A stretch of 64,000 nucleotides of DNA from positions 17,407,241 through 17,471,240 of the forward strand of contig NC_092279.1 in assembly GCF_036320965.1 (NCBI RefSeq), written 5' to 3'. A program made the translations under genes and the position numbers. Positions within the stretch are counted from its first letter, which is position 1, and every line of letters starts with the position of its first letter. Below, one piece after another: positions 11,702 through 22,184 of the stretch. The notes beneath the pieces are model-generated. The model was not told where the DNA came from and ran no database searches. It saw only the letters and a program-made list of their open reading frames with translations. Source of the DNA: Panulirus ornatus (lineage: Eukaryota; Arthropoda; Malacostraca; Decapoda; Palinuridae).

Positions 11702-13255
11702 AACCTAAGTCGTTTGTTTTGTATTGGTTGCCCTCGTAGCTATTTGGGTCTTAGGCTGTAGATTTGCGAGGGGTCGTAATGAGTGTTTGACTAGCAAACG
11801 CATCTGTTATCTCGACCTGTAGACTCAGATATTAATCTTCAGTTTTGAGTCAGAGAGATGTATTAATGTGGCCGGTTGATAGTAGTGTGTTTGACATGCT
11901 AGGCGTGAGCTAAGGACGTGCATGAATGGATGTAAGGAACGATGTGTCTCGCCATTTAATAGGTCGATAGATGTAGAAAATGCCAAAGCTACTTAACGAA
12001 ATGCTATATTTTATTCTTAACAACTGTTGTAGGTGACAGGCTTTGGTGGTATCTCACATGCTGTAGTAGACATCAAACTGTCAGCTGAGTCTGTCCTGCC
12101 TACTCACTCCGCCTTTCTCCTGGAGAGCCGACCGACCGACTTCCCGCCGACGGCTTGTGTTTCATTCCTGTTTTCTTTAGTCCTGACGAGGTTGCTGTGG
12201 TTGTTTCACTCCTCAGTTTCTCTTAAACACCCGCCCCCATAGTTTCACCATCGGTCCCCTGTTAAGCGCTGAGCAACATGTAGTGTCAGTCGATTCTGTT
12301 TAATGTTTTTCATTCCACCAGTTTGAGAGTGAAACTAGCTCGTTGATATATTTCATTTCAGAACTGAGATAAAGTGAAAATTATACTGAAGGCTGTATTA
12401 GTACGTACTTTCAGCAAAAAAATGGAAAACGGTTTTACATTTGACATCTTGCTAAGAATGTTTCAATTTCAGTACTTTATTCCTCGATAAGAATTGTTTT
12501 CCTTCAGAAGCCTTGCAAATATTTGATGCACCGCATTTGTTTTGTTTATACTGGTTGTATCTCCGAGGTACTGGAGACGAACGAGGGAGCCATCAAGAAT
12601 TTTACCTGCCAGCGGGGAAGACGTTGGTGGATGGGGTGGTCATAGGAGGGAGGCTCTCTGGGTCTTATATACGTAGGGTGTCCAGGGTCAAGGATTGTGG
12701 CCGTAACCTCAGGTGCGTTAAAGGAAAGATGGGGTCAAGTGGCACTAAAGGGTCGGTCGATGGTGCTGGTGGGGAGAGTGTGCGTCCTGGAGTGGAGGAA
12801 GGGTTTTTTAAGGATTAGCCAAGACCGCGAGGCTTTGTAGGGGTAAGAGGATACCGGGCACTGTGGGAAGTCTGGAGACATGCAGAGTGAAACGACGGCG
12901 AGGTCATGCGGATTTTAATAGGAAAACCTTACTGAAACATAAAAGGAGTTAATGTTTCTAGAGCGACAGACTTTGAAAAAAGGCAATGGTTGCCTTTTCC
13001 ATACAGACTGTAGGCTGGATCATGCGGACCTTCAAGACGAGGAATGCCCACCAATGTCGCTCTTCATGGATACTGTTGTGTGTTAACATCACTTTTCAAG
13101 GCTGGTAAAATTGTGTTTAGATTATTTAAAAGGATCTCTCACGGTCTGCATTGACCAGGAACAGGAACTAAATTACCGTACTGGGAACTGTTGAAGTTAG
13201 TGACGCTGTTCTCTGGAGCGCAAACGAGAGAGGTTTATCATTATTTACAGCCATC
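11702..13255. other. No supported gene; acceptor-like sites near 12.36-12.51 kb
   Basis: Acceptor-like TTTCAG or CTTCAG strings end at about 12361, 12471 and 12507. After the last, a frame of about 100 codons runs to 12818, but the peptide is unlike any family I know and no donor is apparent. Nothing firmer can be stated. Confidence 0.35.
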
Positions 13256-13263
13256 ATAAACAC

Positions 13264-13420
13264 GAGAGATGCGCAATGGAGAAATTTAAGAAGGTCCTGG
13301 ATAAGAATTTGTAAAGTGTACCAGACCAGCCAGGCCTGTCGTGTTCACGTGAACCTGCGTGACGTGGGCTCCAACAGCCCTTTTCACCAAAAGACCCAAC
13401 TTCACAAGTACATGACTTCC
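13264..13420 (+). mobile_element. LINE reverse-transcriptase C-terminal remnant
   Basis: From 13276 the frame reads MEKFKKVLDKNL, stop, SVPDQPGLSCSREPA, stop, RGLQQP. A lysine-rich helix followed by a conserved P-D-Q/E-P-x-x-P/S-G motif is typical of the extreme C-terminus of arthropod non-LTR retrotransposon ORF2 proteins. Two in-frame stops show it is dead. Only the tail survives, as expected for a 5'-truncated or eroded insertion. The clade cannot be fixed from so little. Confidence 0.5.
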
Positions 13421-13666
13421 GAGGTTGTTTCCAGATAAAGCCCGGGCAGCTTTGATAACGATGATAGTTGCTTGAAGGAAGTAAGGTGCCAGGTGGTGGG
13501 TGTGGAGTAAGGAACGTCTTTAAGAGGATTCTCAAGTACAGGATGAGGAGCATCACGGAGTTAATGGGTTCGGAATGAATAAGAACTGTTCGTTTAAGGT
13601 GAAACTGATAACGGTATTGTAGAATTGTGGTACATGGCCTCGCCAAGAATTATTTTGCTCGTGTGG

Positions 13667-13910
13667 GTGTGTGTGTGTGTGTGTAATTACTTGTACTAGG
13701 GGGAGGGGGTCGGTTTACACAGGTGGGAACCCCTCCTCTTCAACTTTCTCTGCTGTCATACTTTTTCAACTGTCCTCAATTACTGTATCCTCATTTATTC
13801 TATTCATCCACCACTCGTGCTGTAAAAGTACTTTTTTTTTGTAGAAAACAAGTTTCTCGGTTAATTGCGTGTTATGACCTCTGATTGTTCTGTCCCAACA
13901 CTTTTCTAAG
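13667..13910 (-). mobile_element. LINE 3' end, CR1-like family, decayed
   Basis: Read on the minus strand, the segment gives STFTARVVDE, stop, NK. This matches the F-x-x-R-V-V-D-E-W-N motif near the end of CR1/Jockey-like ORF2, with the W codon mutated to a stop. It is followed by a 3' UTR ending GTACAAGTAATTACACACAC and an AC array. The same UTR ending occurs in the copy at 19081-19561, which identifies one family. Confidence 0.6.
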
Positions 13911-13964
13911 AACAGTTCACTGTAAGAACTTGACTTTGGTGTAATGAAGGTAGAGTGTATATGC

Positions 13965-13966
<2 letters not shown>

Positions 13967-14002
<36 letters not shown>
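13967..14002. repeat. (GT)n microsatellite
   Basis: Pure GT array of about 36 bp next to the LINE fragment ending at about 13910. Confidence 0.95.
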
Positions 14003-14004
<2 letters not shown>

Positions 14005-14168
14005 GTGGTGGTGTAGCATGGGTCAGGGGCGAGTCCTACTGCTATAACAGGTGTCGTGGCTCTGCATATATCAACACTCATTACCCCGTCCGCCCACCCT
14101 TGTTCCTCCGACGCCCTCAGCCTCGCCCGCATACCACTCACGCCCATATTAACCAACCTTATCCTCGC

Positions 14169-14418
14169 CTTTGGGCACGACGGTACGACCCTCGAGTTCG
14201 ACGGTACCACCCACATTTTTTTTTAGCACGAACCTGTGACCCATAGTTATGATGGCTTGGTCTTTGACCTGCTCGCTAAAGATTGGGTCAAAGACCAGGC
14301 GATCACACTGTCGTGCTCAAGTGTCGTTCTCCAAGGTCGTACCGTCGTGCTTAAGGGTCGTGACGTCGCTCTAGAGGGTCGCACCGTCGTGTTTGAGGGT
14401 CGTACCGTCGTGCTCGAG
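14169..14418. mobile_element. Palindromic foldback element with 21-bp arm units, copy C
   Basis: Two units lie on the minus strand (14169-14190, 14191-14211). An inner inverted pair follows: TGGTCTTTGACC at 14258-14269 and GGTCAAAGACCA at 14286-14297. Four units then lie on the plus strand at 14335-14355, 14356-14376, 14377-14397 and 14398-14418. Units begin GGTCGTACCGTCG and end GCTCAAG or a variant. The arms thus point away from a palindromic centre. Related copies lie at 3236, 11284, 21546, 43128, 50927 and 58210. The plus-strand units are open as a heptapeptide repeat (GRTVVLK-like). I know of no described element with this structure, but I could not search. Confidence 0.75.
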
Positions 14419-14665
14419 ACCTTCGACGTCAGCCAGCTATCCGTTCTTCTCCGTAGTAGCGTGACCGCGATCGTCACGTGACTCACGACGTGTCCTATCG
14501 TACCTAGGCAGGCATTTACTGCGGAGTCCTCCTCCCAGATGTCATAAATCATGGTTCCTTTGTGATATTTCCCGGTCTGCGAGCGAACGAATTGAATGCC
14601 ATTCTCTGAATAGCTTGAGTTTTCTAGTGAAATGTTGTTGTTTTTTTTCATTGTTTTCGCGTGCG

Positions 14666-14668
<3 letters not shown>

Positions 14669-14709
<41 letters not shown>
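14669..14709. repeat. (CT)n microsatellite
   Basis: Pure CT array of about 41 bp. Confidence 0.96.
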
Positions 14710-14712
<3 letters not shown>

Positions 14713-16300
14713 ACGTCTTATTAGCAGTCTTTATCGCTGATTCGATAGAGGAAACGTAATGATACTGAGGAGTGTCTTTGTATACCAGGTGCTGAGTAGG
14801 CCAGACTTTAAGACGTTAATATTTCTGTCCAGTTTAGACATTAAGAAGGCTTGTTTTTTTCCCGTATTGTTATCTTCGATTCTTCAGGAAAGGCTTTTCG
14901 CCATGGTCAGTGACATTTGTGTCCCCGGTGATGGCACGGCGGAGGCGTTTGGAATCCGTGGTTTCCGGTCTCACTGTGACTGGTGTGTTTCGTGTCACAG
15001 ATAATGATGTCATGACATGTCTGACTCTAGGGGTCAGGCTCGGGTCCTCCTCTCCTCCGTGCTCGTTCGATGTAAACAAAACAGCTGGGGTGTAAGGAGG
15101 AAGGGGGGGGGGGAGCGTACTGGGGTCACATAAACAAAGATAGTGGGGTCGCTGGCCTCTGACCCCCGCCTCCCCTGCGCGGGCGGCACTCAGCCAGCAC
15201 CTCCTGGGACTGTGGTTGCACGCGCCCCTGGGCTGCCTCATGGCTCAGGTGGTGGTACTCGTTTGTTTGTCGGATACGCGTTTGGCTTAAAGAAAGCTCG
15301 CGGCACGACACACTCGTCATTCTAAGATATCTTGAGATGTGTTAATATTTTTCTTTTTTTCTTTAAAACCTACCTTGTATTGGTGAATCTGGAAATTAAA
15401 TGAAAAAGGTGAAGACATTTAAGACGAACGATTAAGTATTTTTTTTAGGAATATTGAAGGAGCATGGATAAGATTTAAGGCTTTTAAAAAAGACGCTTTC
15501 TTTTTTTTTTTTTTTTTTTTTACTCTTCGTGAGTCGACTTACAAATTCTCTTGTCACTGTATTCATTTTCTTTGTTAGCGTCCAGGTCTTCTGAGGAGGT
15601 AATGACAGGGTTAGAAACATTACAGTGTGTGGCACAAGAACCACTGGTGTTGGTGACCTGAGGACTTTACAGCCTGGTGGATCAGATGACCGAGGATCGT
15701 GTACGCTGCCTGGGCTGTGGGAGAGAGAGAGAGAGAGAGAGGGAGGGAGTCTCTCGGTGGTGTAAATTACACGGAAAAGTGAAACTATCCTCCCCGGAAC
15801 TGGGAGTTAAATAAGCGTTTAGAATCTGAAATTTCTCGGCAAGGAGATTCCTCCTCCCTCCATGACAGTATCAAGTGGCATCAACACCACGGATATGATT
15901 CACCGCTTTTAACAAGAGCGGTGAAAGCGTTCCCGGTGCTTGATGATAATAGATCAGGTCTTGGCCAGACAGGCGAACTTGACACGTTGCGCCAGAGTGC
16001 AAGGCCAAGGAACGCTAGCTAGCCTGGCCCGGCCGGGCGGACGGGCGGCCACGCCGGCCTCTCCGACGTAGGAAAAGACTAGGGAGAAGTCCGGGCCTTG
16101 GCGAGGCGGGTTGCACGGGAACTTTCTAACATCTGCCTGCAGGAACTGGTGACTGGCCGACTGTTGACTCACTGTTTACTCGCGGCAGTAGGGAACGATC
16201 GCTTGATTCCTCCCGCCGCTGTTTGTAGGGAGTCGGTAGCTTCGTCATGTTATGTTTTCGTCCGTCGATGCCACGGCCATCATCGACAGTACCTCCATTC
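14710..16300. other. No gene; short arrays and a GC-rich patch
   Basis: Contains about T21 at 15501-15521, an AG array at 15721-15742 and a CpG-rich patch at about 16010-16110. The GC-rich patch has no start exon or promoter element that I can support. Confidence 0.5.
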
Positions 16301-16887
16301 TTGTTTGCCTCCAGTATCCCTATTATTGTTTGCCTTCAGTATCCCTATTATTGTTTGCCTCCAGTATCCCTATTATTGTTTGCCTCCAGTATCCCTATTA
16401 TTGTTTGCCTCCAGTATCACCATTATTATTTGCCTCCAGTATCCCTATTATTGTTTGCCTCCAGTATCCCTATTATTGTTTGTCTCCAATATCCTTATTA
16501 TTGTTTGCCTCCAGTATCCCTATTATTGTTTGCCTCCAGTATCCCTATCATTGTTTGCCTCCAATATCCCTATTATTGTTTGCCTCCAGTATCCCTATCA
16601 TTGTTTGCCTCCAGTATCCCTATTATTGTTTGCCTCCAGTATCACCATTATTGTTTGCCTCCAGTATCCCTATCATTGTTTGCCTCCAATATCCCTATTA
16701 TTGTTTGCCTCCAGTATCCCTATCATTGTTTGCCTCCAGTATCCCTATTATTGTTTGCCTCCAGTATCACCATTATTGTTTGCCTCTAGTATCCCTATTA
16801 TTGTTTGCCTCCAGTATCCCTATTATTGTTTGCCTCCGTTATCACCATTAGTATTTGCCTCCAGTATCACCATTATTGTTTGCCTCC
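16301..16887. repeat. 25-bp minisatellite, 23 full units plus a partial
   Basis: The unit begins TTGTTTGCCTCCAGTATC and is exactly 25 bp. Units start at 16301 and every 25 bp to 16851, with no insertion or deletion, and a partial 24th starts at 16876. Variants are substitutions only (CCAGTATC/CCAATATC, CCCTATTA/CCCTATCA, ATCACCATTA). The five units 16526-16650 are identical to the five at 16651-16775, a 125-bp higher-order duplication. Because 25 is not a multiple of three and the unit carries no stop, all three forward frames stay open and give the same 25-residue cycle. The long frames here are therefore not evidence for a gene. Confidence 0.97.
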
Positions 16888-18889
16888 ACCAGCAATCCCG
16901 TCCATCTTTTACCAGCCAATCACAGTCACTCTCTCTCTGCCACCCTATTATAATCGCTGTTTCTACCAGTCTGTCACAGTCACTCATCCTGTCGCAGTCG
17001 GTCGCCAGTGTCAGCAGCTAAGCCTCAATGACCCAAGGATCACCTCACGTTACAAATGTCGTCCGGAACTCATGCCTCGGCCCTGGCTACTGTTCACGCT
17101 GGCATATTTTATCTTCATTTGTGGTTGGCGGAAGCTACGACAAATCCAGGACACATGTAACGAAGGATTCATCCTATCCGTGATCAGTTACATATGTATG
17201 ATATATACAAAACTACTCGTTCATGTGAGAAATATGTAGTAGTTAGCGCTGTAATAGGTACGCTTTCATATGAATTTTCGAGGATTTATTTTATACTTGA
17301 CATTATGGCTTGTAAAACTTCTCTGTTCACAACTTTCTTTTTTCACAACATCATGGGTTGTGGTCAGGCGTCACCCTCCCTCGCCAAGCTCCATTCATCA
17401 GTATATATAGTCGTCAAGTGCTGCACCACACCCCCCACGTGCCTTGGCGTGGTCCAGGAATACCAGCTACGACCAGGACCACGGCCCTCCTACCACGCAG
17501 TCGCCGCCGTCACCACCATCACCACCTGCTGCACGCCAGTACCACACCATTATCACCACCGCCCAGTCGTACACCACCGACAGCAGCTCCACCACAGCCA
17601 CCACCACCACTTCTAATGCTACCCATAACCCCCCACCCCTCCGCCGGTCTCAGGTTGTTGCCCCTAGACGTAAAAAGTGAAATCTGTAGAAGTGGGGCGC
17701 CGGTGGTGGGCATCGGTGGTAGTGCCTAGCAGCCGCCGCCGCCGCCACCCTGCCCACCCACCCAACCAGCCTGTTTGTCTGTCCCCTGCTGCTGCTTAGC
17801 CTAACCTGCTGCCACTGCTGCTGCTGATGGTGCTCTTGTCCTTACCCTTGCCGGGGTCCTTGCCTGACACGGGCCACTATCATGTTGACGGCCCCGTTCT
17901 TAGGATCTAGCTGATGGTGTTCATACTGCTCTGCTGCTTCCTTGTTGTGATACTGATGATGTGTCTTTCCTTATTAGCCTGTTGTTCCTAATGATGTCAT
18001 TATTGTTGTGATGACTCCTGCTGCTTACAGGGAAGGAGTGGACGTGGCATGTACTTGTCTTCACTCCTGAAGCAAAGGATCATTTTTCGATCCCTTATCC
18101 TGCTGCTGCTGCTGCTTTGGGCTTCGATAATACAGTTCCGGTGTGTTCTGCTTCAGGTTGTCCTTGTGTGTCTGGACGGAGAGTGTCGTCTGACCAGTTT
18201 GGTATGTTATTGCTCATCATTGCCACCCATCCGTCGCTGACCTTTGAGTCATCGTGTGACTCTGGTTTCCAACATTTCCTTTCTGCTTTGTCGACAGTGG
18301 CCACAGTTATTTTCTGCTTGCCTAAGACGCACGGCAGACCTTGCTGTAAGATATAAAGTTCCAGGCGTATCCGTCGTGATTTTGTGGCTGTAAAATTTGT
18401 TCTAGAGAACATGGTATTGCGTCAGATGTTTATAAGAGCATGCGTTACCGAGCGTTTGATAATAGATGCAAGATTTCTAAGGCTTTGGTTTATCTTGGTT
18501 TATCATCCTAGAATTGTCAAGCTCTAGAAGGCAGAGAAGAGCTGGTAGATGATATAAAGTTTTTATCAAGTCTAGAAAAAGAAGACAGCTTCTTTGGCTT
18601 TCTGGTGAAAACAGCTGAAAATTACTGTCGAAACTTCCTTAACAGAAATCAAGTACGTGGCTCAGGCATTCTTCGCTGTGGCGTGTTGATGCGCTTAACT
18701 GTTTTTTTCTCTGGGTAAGGATTCACTTGTCCTGATAAGAAACGTATTACGAGAATGACTACGCTCAAGGAAGCCCTCCTCCCAAGTCCCTGGTGTGTAA
18801 CCTGTTTGTGTGATGAATATCTGTGTTGTAGGGAGTGTTTTCAATTAGTGTTGCAGTGTCTTAACTTTGTACATATACAATATATTTAG

Positions 18890-18890
<1 letters not shown>
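16888..18890. other. No gene; CAC- and CTG-rich simple sequence
   Basis: Low-complexity CAC/ACC-rich sequence spans about 17495-17640. CCG runs occur at 17731-17750, and CTG runs at about 17801-17827 and 18101-18117. The overlapping His/Pro/Thr-rich frames are products of this composition. Confidence 0.5.

Positions 18891-18946
<56 letters not shown>
18891..18946. repeat. (CA)n microsatellite
   Basis: About 28 CA units. It abuts the 3' end of the minus-strand SINE at 18947-19077. Confidence 0.97.
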
Positions 18947-19077
18947 AGTCTAAGCCAGGCTCTCAGAGAGGGATGAACAGCTGAGTTGGCTGTGGGCCTA
19001 TTGCCTCTCTTAGGATTCGAACTCGGCGGGCCCATGCGTGAATCTAAGCGACGCTATTCGCTACACAATGGAAGCCC
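18947..19077 (-). mobile_element. tRNA-derived SINE
   Basis: On the minus strand an A-box-like TAGCGAATAGCG (complement of 19052-19063) is followed about 30 bp on by a B-box-like GAGTTCGAATCCT (complement of 19012-19024). These are the two internal RNA polymerase III promoter blocks of tRNA genes. The body contains CAGCTGTTCATCC (complement of 18971-18983), present exactly in the plus-strand SINE at 25387-25399. The 3' end runs into a (CA)n array. It is too diverged to be a working tRNA. Confidence 0.6.
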
Positions 19078-19080
19078 AAT

Positions 19081-19561
19081 TGTGTGTGTAATTACGTGAT
19101 TGTACTGTATGGAGAGGGAATTTTTACGCTCTTGAACGTTCTTTATTATCTCACAACTTTTTAAACTTTATTTCAGTGCTGCCTGCAATTCCTAGATACT
19201 CGTTTTCGTTTCATTCATCAGCTACTTTTATACTATAAAAGTGCTTGTTTACATCTTTTTTAATAAGTGTCTTCTATAATTTCATTTTATAGCCTCTAGT
19301 TGTTCCGTCCATGCATCTTTCGAAGAGCTGTGCACTATGTGCAGCATCGAGATGAATTAAAGACTTAGAGATTGAGATCAGGTCACCCCTCACTCCTCTT
19401 TCTTCCATTATGGGCAAATGTAAGGCCTCTAGCCTTTCATTGTAACTCGGCTCTTTTGATTTGGGTACCATATGTGATACCCTCCTCTGGACCTTCTCTG
19501 TCAGCTCTTCGTACTTCTTTAACTGCAATGACCAGACTTGAAAAGCATTTCCAGGTTTGGT
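19081..19561 (-). mobile_element. LINE ORF2 C-terminus and 3' UTR, CR1-like, stop-disrupted
   Basis: The minus-strand frame from about 19561 reads GNAFQVWS, LTEKVQRRVSHMVP, YNERLEALHLPIMEERGVRG, GDLISISKSL and TTRGYKMKL. These correspond to the A-x-Q-x-W-S, E-K-V-Q-R-R-A, Y-x-E-R-L, L-P-x-L-E-x-R-R-x-R-G-D and T-R-G-x-x-x-K-L blocks of CR1/Jockey-like reverse transcriptases. After a TAG at 19274-19276 the same frame goes on as DVNKHFYSIKVADE, stop, NE, the usual F-x-x-R-V-V-D-E-W-N block. At least four in-frame stops and no frameshift are seen over about 470 bp. The 3' end GTACAATCACGTAATTACAC matches the copy at 13667. Everything upstream of the thumb/connection region is missing. Confidence 0.8.
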
Positions 19562-19644
19562 CTCGTGTAGGATGTGAACAGCTTGCTAAATATTTCATTG
19601 TATGCATACGTGAAAGCTGTCTTGATATTCACCAGTAGATAGCA

Positions 19645-19665
19645 GTGTGTGTGTGTGTGTGTGTG
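19645..19665. repeat. (GT)n short microsatellite
   Basis: About ten GT units. Confidence 0.9.
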
Positions 19666-19904
19666 AGCAAGTCTTGCTAAGTATGTTTAAAGCCAACCTC
19701 ATAATTTGCCCATATTTTTTTTTTCCTTTTTTTCTTACTCATAGACCATTCCTGTCTTGCTAAACTACGTAAAGGTCATGCCTTACGGAGTCTGGTCTCA
19801 ATGCTTTATTCTTATACTTTTCTTGTTAATTATGCAAGTCTTCCTTTCACTCGGAGACGCATGAACTTGACTTCAAGGGCACAGTAAGCCAGGGTTCGAA
19901 TATA

Positions 19905-19975
19905 ATCAGGGTGGTTCAGCGGGTACCATTCTTGCTAATGGCTTCTGGAGTACAGTCATGTTCAGATCGCCTCGG
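19905..19975 (+). other. tRNA-Gly-like remnant (possible SINE head)
   Basis: GGTGGTTCAGCGGGTACC at 19909-19926 closely resembles the A-box half of a eukaryotic tRNA-Gly (GGTGGTTCAGTGGTA). A GTTCAGATCGCC about 50 bp on resembles a B box with one inserted base. The anticodon arm and acceptor stem do not fold cleanly. It is probably a decayed tRNA-derived sequence, not a gene. Confidence 0.3.
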
Positions 19976-19977
19976 GT

Positions 19978-20973
19978 AATTAGCCTTAGACCTCGCCAGA
20001 TGCCACTCCCCCCCGCCAGTAAGGGAGATTTTAGGGGAGCGGGGGAAGGGCCAAGGGCATGCATCCGCCGGCTACCCATCCGTAAGGGTGAAAGGCCAAG
20101 GATGAAGGGCAGGGCCTACTGCCTTTCTTGGGGAGCTGTACTTACCCGGGTTGTCATTTTTCGCGTGGGCAGACGTTCCTTCGCCATATGGTTACTTCGC
20201 ATCGAAATCCGGGTGTGCTTTGATGACCCTGAGGCTTCCTGCGGTATCAGGGGGCGTTGCGATGCTGTGGCAAATGATTAGTTAATATATTGAGGTAAGG
20301 GCGTGCTGGACAGCTGTCGTGGTCAGTAGCTGGGTAAGGCGGTGTGTGGCGGGGATAAATTTCCCGGGTTTATCATCTTCCCATTGTGCTAGGCTCCGGT
20401 TTGGCGCGTTGTTACGTGACTTGAGTGTGATCGGAGATAATACTCTTGTGTGCTCATGAATATATGGTTAGCCATCTTGGAGTAAGCGCCTGCATTAGGA
20501 GAGATTGGGAGATTAGACAAGACGGTGAAGCGAGAGGACAGTGTTCAGCAGTGGTTGTACCAAAGGCAAATGCCTTGTTGTAAACGGCCGAATATGTGTT
20601 TTCTGATTCCGCTCACGAGTGTTGATTATCACGACGTGATTAAAGTGATCCATGTGAAATTACGACGCGAATCATTTTCGGTGATCCTGTTTTGCATAGA
20701 TGCCCAGGTTGAGACTTTTGTTTGTGTTGGATGCGCTTTGTTTTGTGTTGGACGCATTTCACTACCTAAAGCCTAGATTAGACAAGCACTTTTTTTTGTC
20801 TACAATGCCACAGCGTTCACTTGTGCTGGACTCTTAACATGTCTGTCTTGTACTCTGACTTAAACAGGTGTTTAGCAAGAGCAGAATCTTAAAGCGTTTG
20901 ATAAAGAAGTTCAGTAACAACAACCTTCTTAAGTAACTTGTAACTGGAAATTGTGGTTCAGCTTCGAGGCTGT

Positions 20974-20976
<3 letters not shown>
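19978..20976. other. No recognisable feature
   Basis: A 107-codon plus-strand frame (19958-20281) has no recognisable domain and no splice context. Nothing else is seen. Confidence 0.45.

Positions 20977-21038
<62 letters not shown>
20977..21038. repeat. (AT)n microsatellite
   Basis: Pure AT array of about 62 bp. Confidence 0.97.
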
Positions 21039-21545
21039 GGAAGCTTCGCCACTAGATGTACGTACCAAAGCTTTCTTACGGAGTTCACTGCCACTTGCAG
21101 CGGGTCGCCAGGCCAACGCGGTACCACTTTCGTGTGGATGATCGTGAGGGGACTCCTGATGCTTCCCTGAGCAGTGCCCAGACAGTCATGTGTGCCGCAG
21201 CTGCTGACGGCCGGGCTCTTTCTCCCCACCTCGCGAGAGTTGTCTGCATGGCATTGGCCATGTCTGGTTGTCGGTAGACTCCAGGTTCTTCTTTCGCTCT
21301 GCTTCGTAGAATCGTCAGCATGACAGTGACCAACAAGTGCCTATGTTGACTAGGTTTCCCTCCAGTCATTGGCAGAATTCATCTCGGTAGATCGTTGGTA
21401 AGAGCTTCTAGATGATTTCTTGTGTAGTAGGTTACGGCTCTACAGAAAGTCAGTTCGGGAATCATGAAAAGTGAAACTCGACTCCTGAACTCAAAACTTC
21501 CGTGGAAATTTAGAGCAGAATGTAGATTAAGTTGAACGACCCTTG

Positions 21546-21700
21546 GTTATAATGACCTTGCTTTTGACCAGACTCTTAAAGGTCAGGTCAAAGGCCTGTT
21601 CTTTTCTTGAAGGGTGTCATCTCGGTACTCCAGGATTATCACAGTGTCGTGCTCAGGGGTCGCACCGTTCTGCTCAAGGGTCTGCACCGTCGTGCTTTAG
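21546..21700 (+). mobile_element. Foldback-family copy D
   Basis: CTTTTGACC (21561-21569) and GGTCAAAGGCC (21586-21596) form the inner inverted pair. Arm units follow at 21658-21678 (21 bp) and 21679-21700 (22 bp), preceded by a poorer one. Only the plus-strand arm is recognisable. Confidence 0.6.
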
Positions 21701-22159
21701 GGGTGAGGTGGGGTGAGGTTGGCCGCCACGCCTTCCTGGTCTGGCTGGCTGGTGCCGACACCGAGAAAGTGGGAGCGTCGGGCTCGGGTCACTCTCTTTG
21801 GCTGTGTGAAAGTGAGACCCCAAACAGGGGTGCTGAGGGTGATCAATGGATGCATGTACGTTAGGGTGCAGCAGCGTTTGTGTTGTCCACGGCTGTGCTG
21901 GGTAGACGAAGGGAAGTAAACTCGGTGTAGGTATGCCATTTAATGAACGTTTACATTTATGTTACTTCTGTTGCTCAGGTCTGTTAATATCAACTGTGTC
22001 AGTGCAAAGTTGGGCCTAGACCGCTGTTGAAGTACAATTTACTTTGTTTATAATGTTGAACGAAATAGGTTTGACTGACGAACGCGTAGAAATTTCGTAG
22101 CTAGTAACTTTTTTCGCTTATTGACTTTGGTTATATCCAGTATCTACTCAAGTTGGTAA

Positions 22160-22168
22160 TTTCCCGCC
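22160..22168 (+). promoter_or_regulatory. E2F-like site TTTCCCGCC
   Basis: Exact match to the E2F consensus TTTSSCGC plus C, 17 bp upstream of the start codon of the candidate first exon at 22185. One 9-bp match proves little, but its position in a presumed 5' leader is suggestive. Confidence 0.3.
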
Positions 22169-22184
22169 AGAATTCACATAAACA

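Noticed and set aside
16301..16887. Possible CRISPR array (regular 25-bp repeats)
   Set aside because: The units are head-to-tail with no spacers and the DNA is eukaryotic, so this is a minisatellite.
16098..17021. Long overlapping plus-strand frames (up to 307 codons) around the 25-bp minisatellite
   Set aside because: They are the same repeat read in three frames. Length comes from a stop-free 25-bp unit, and the flanking parts show no domain.
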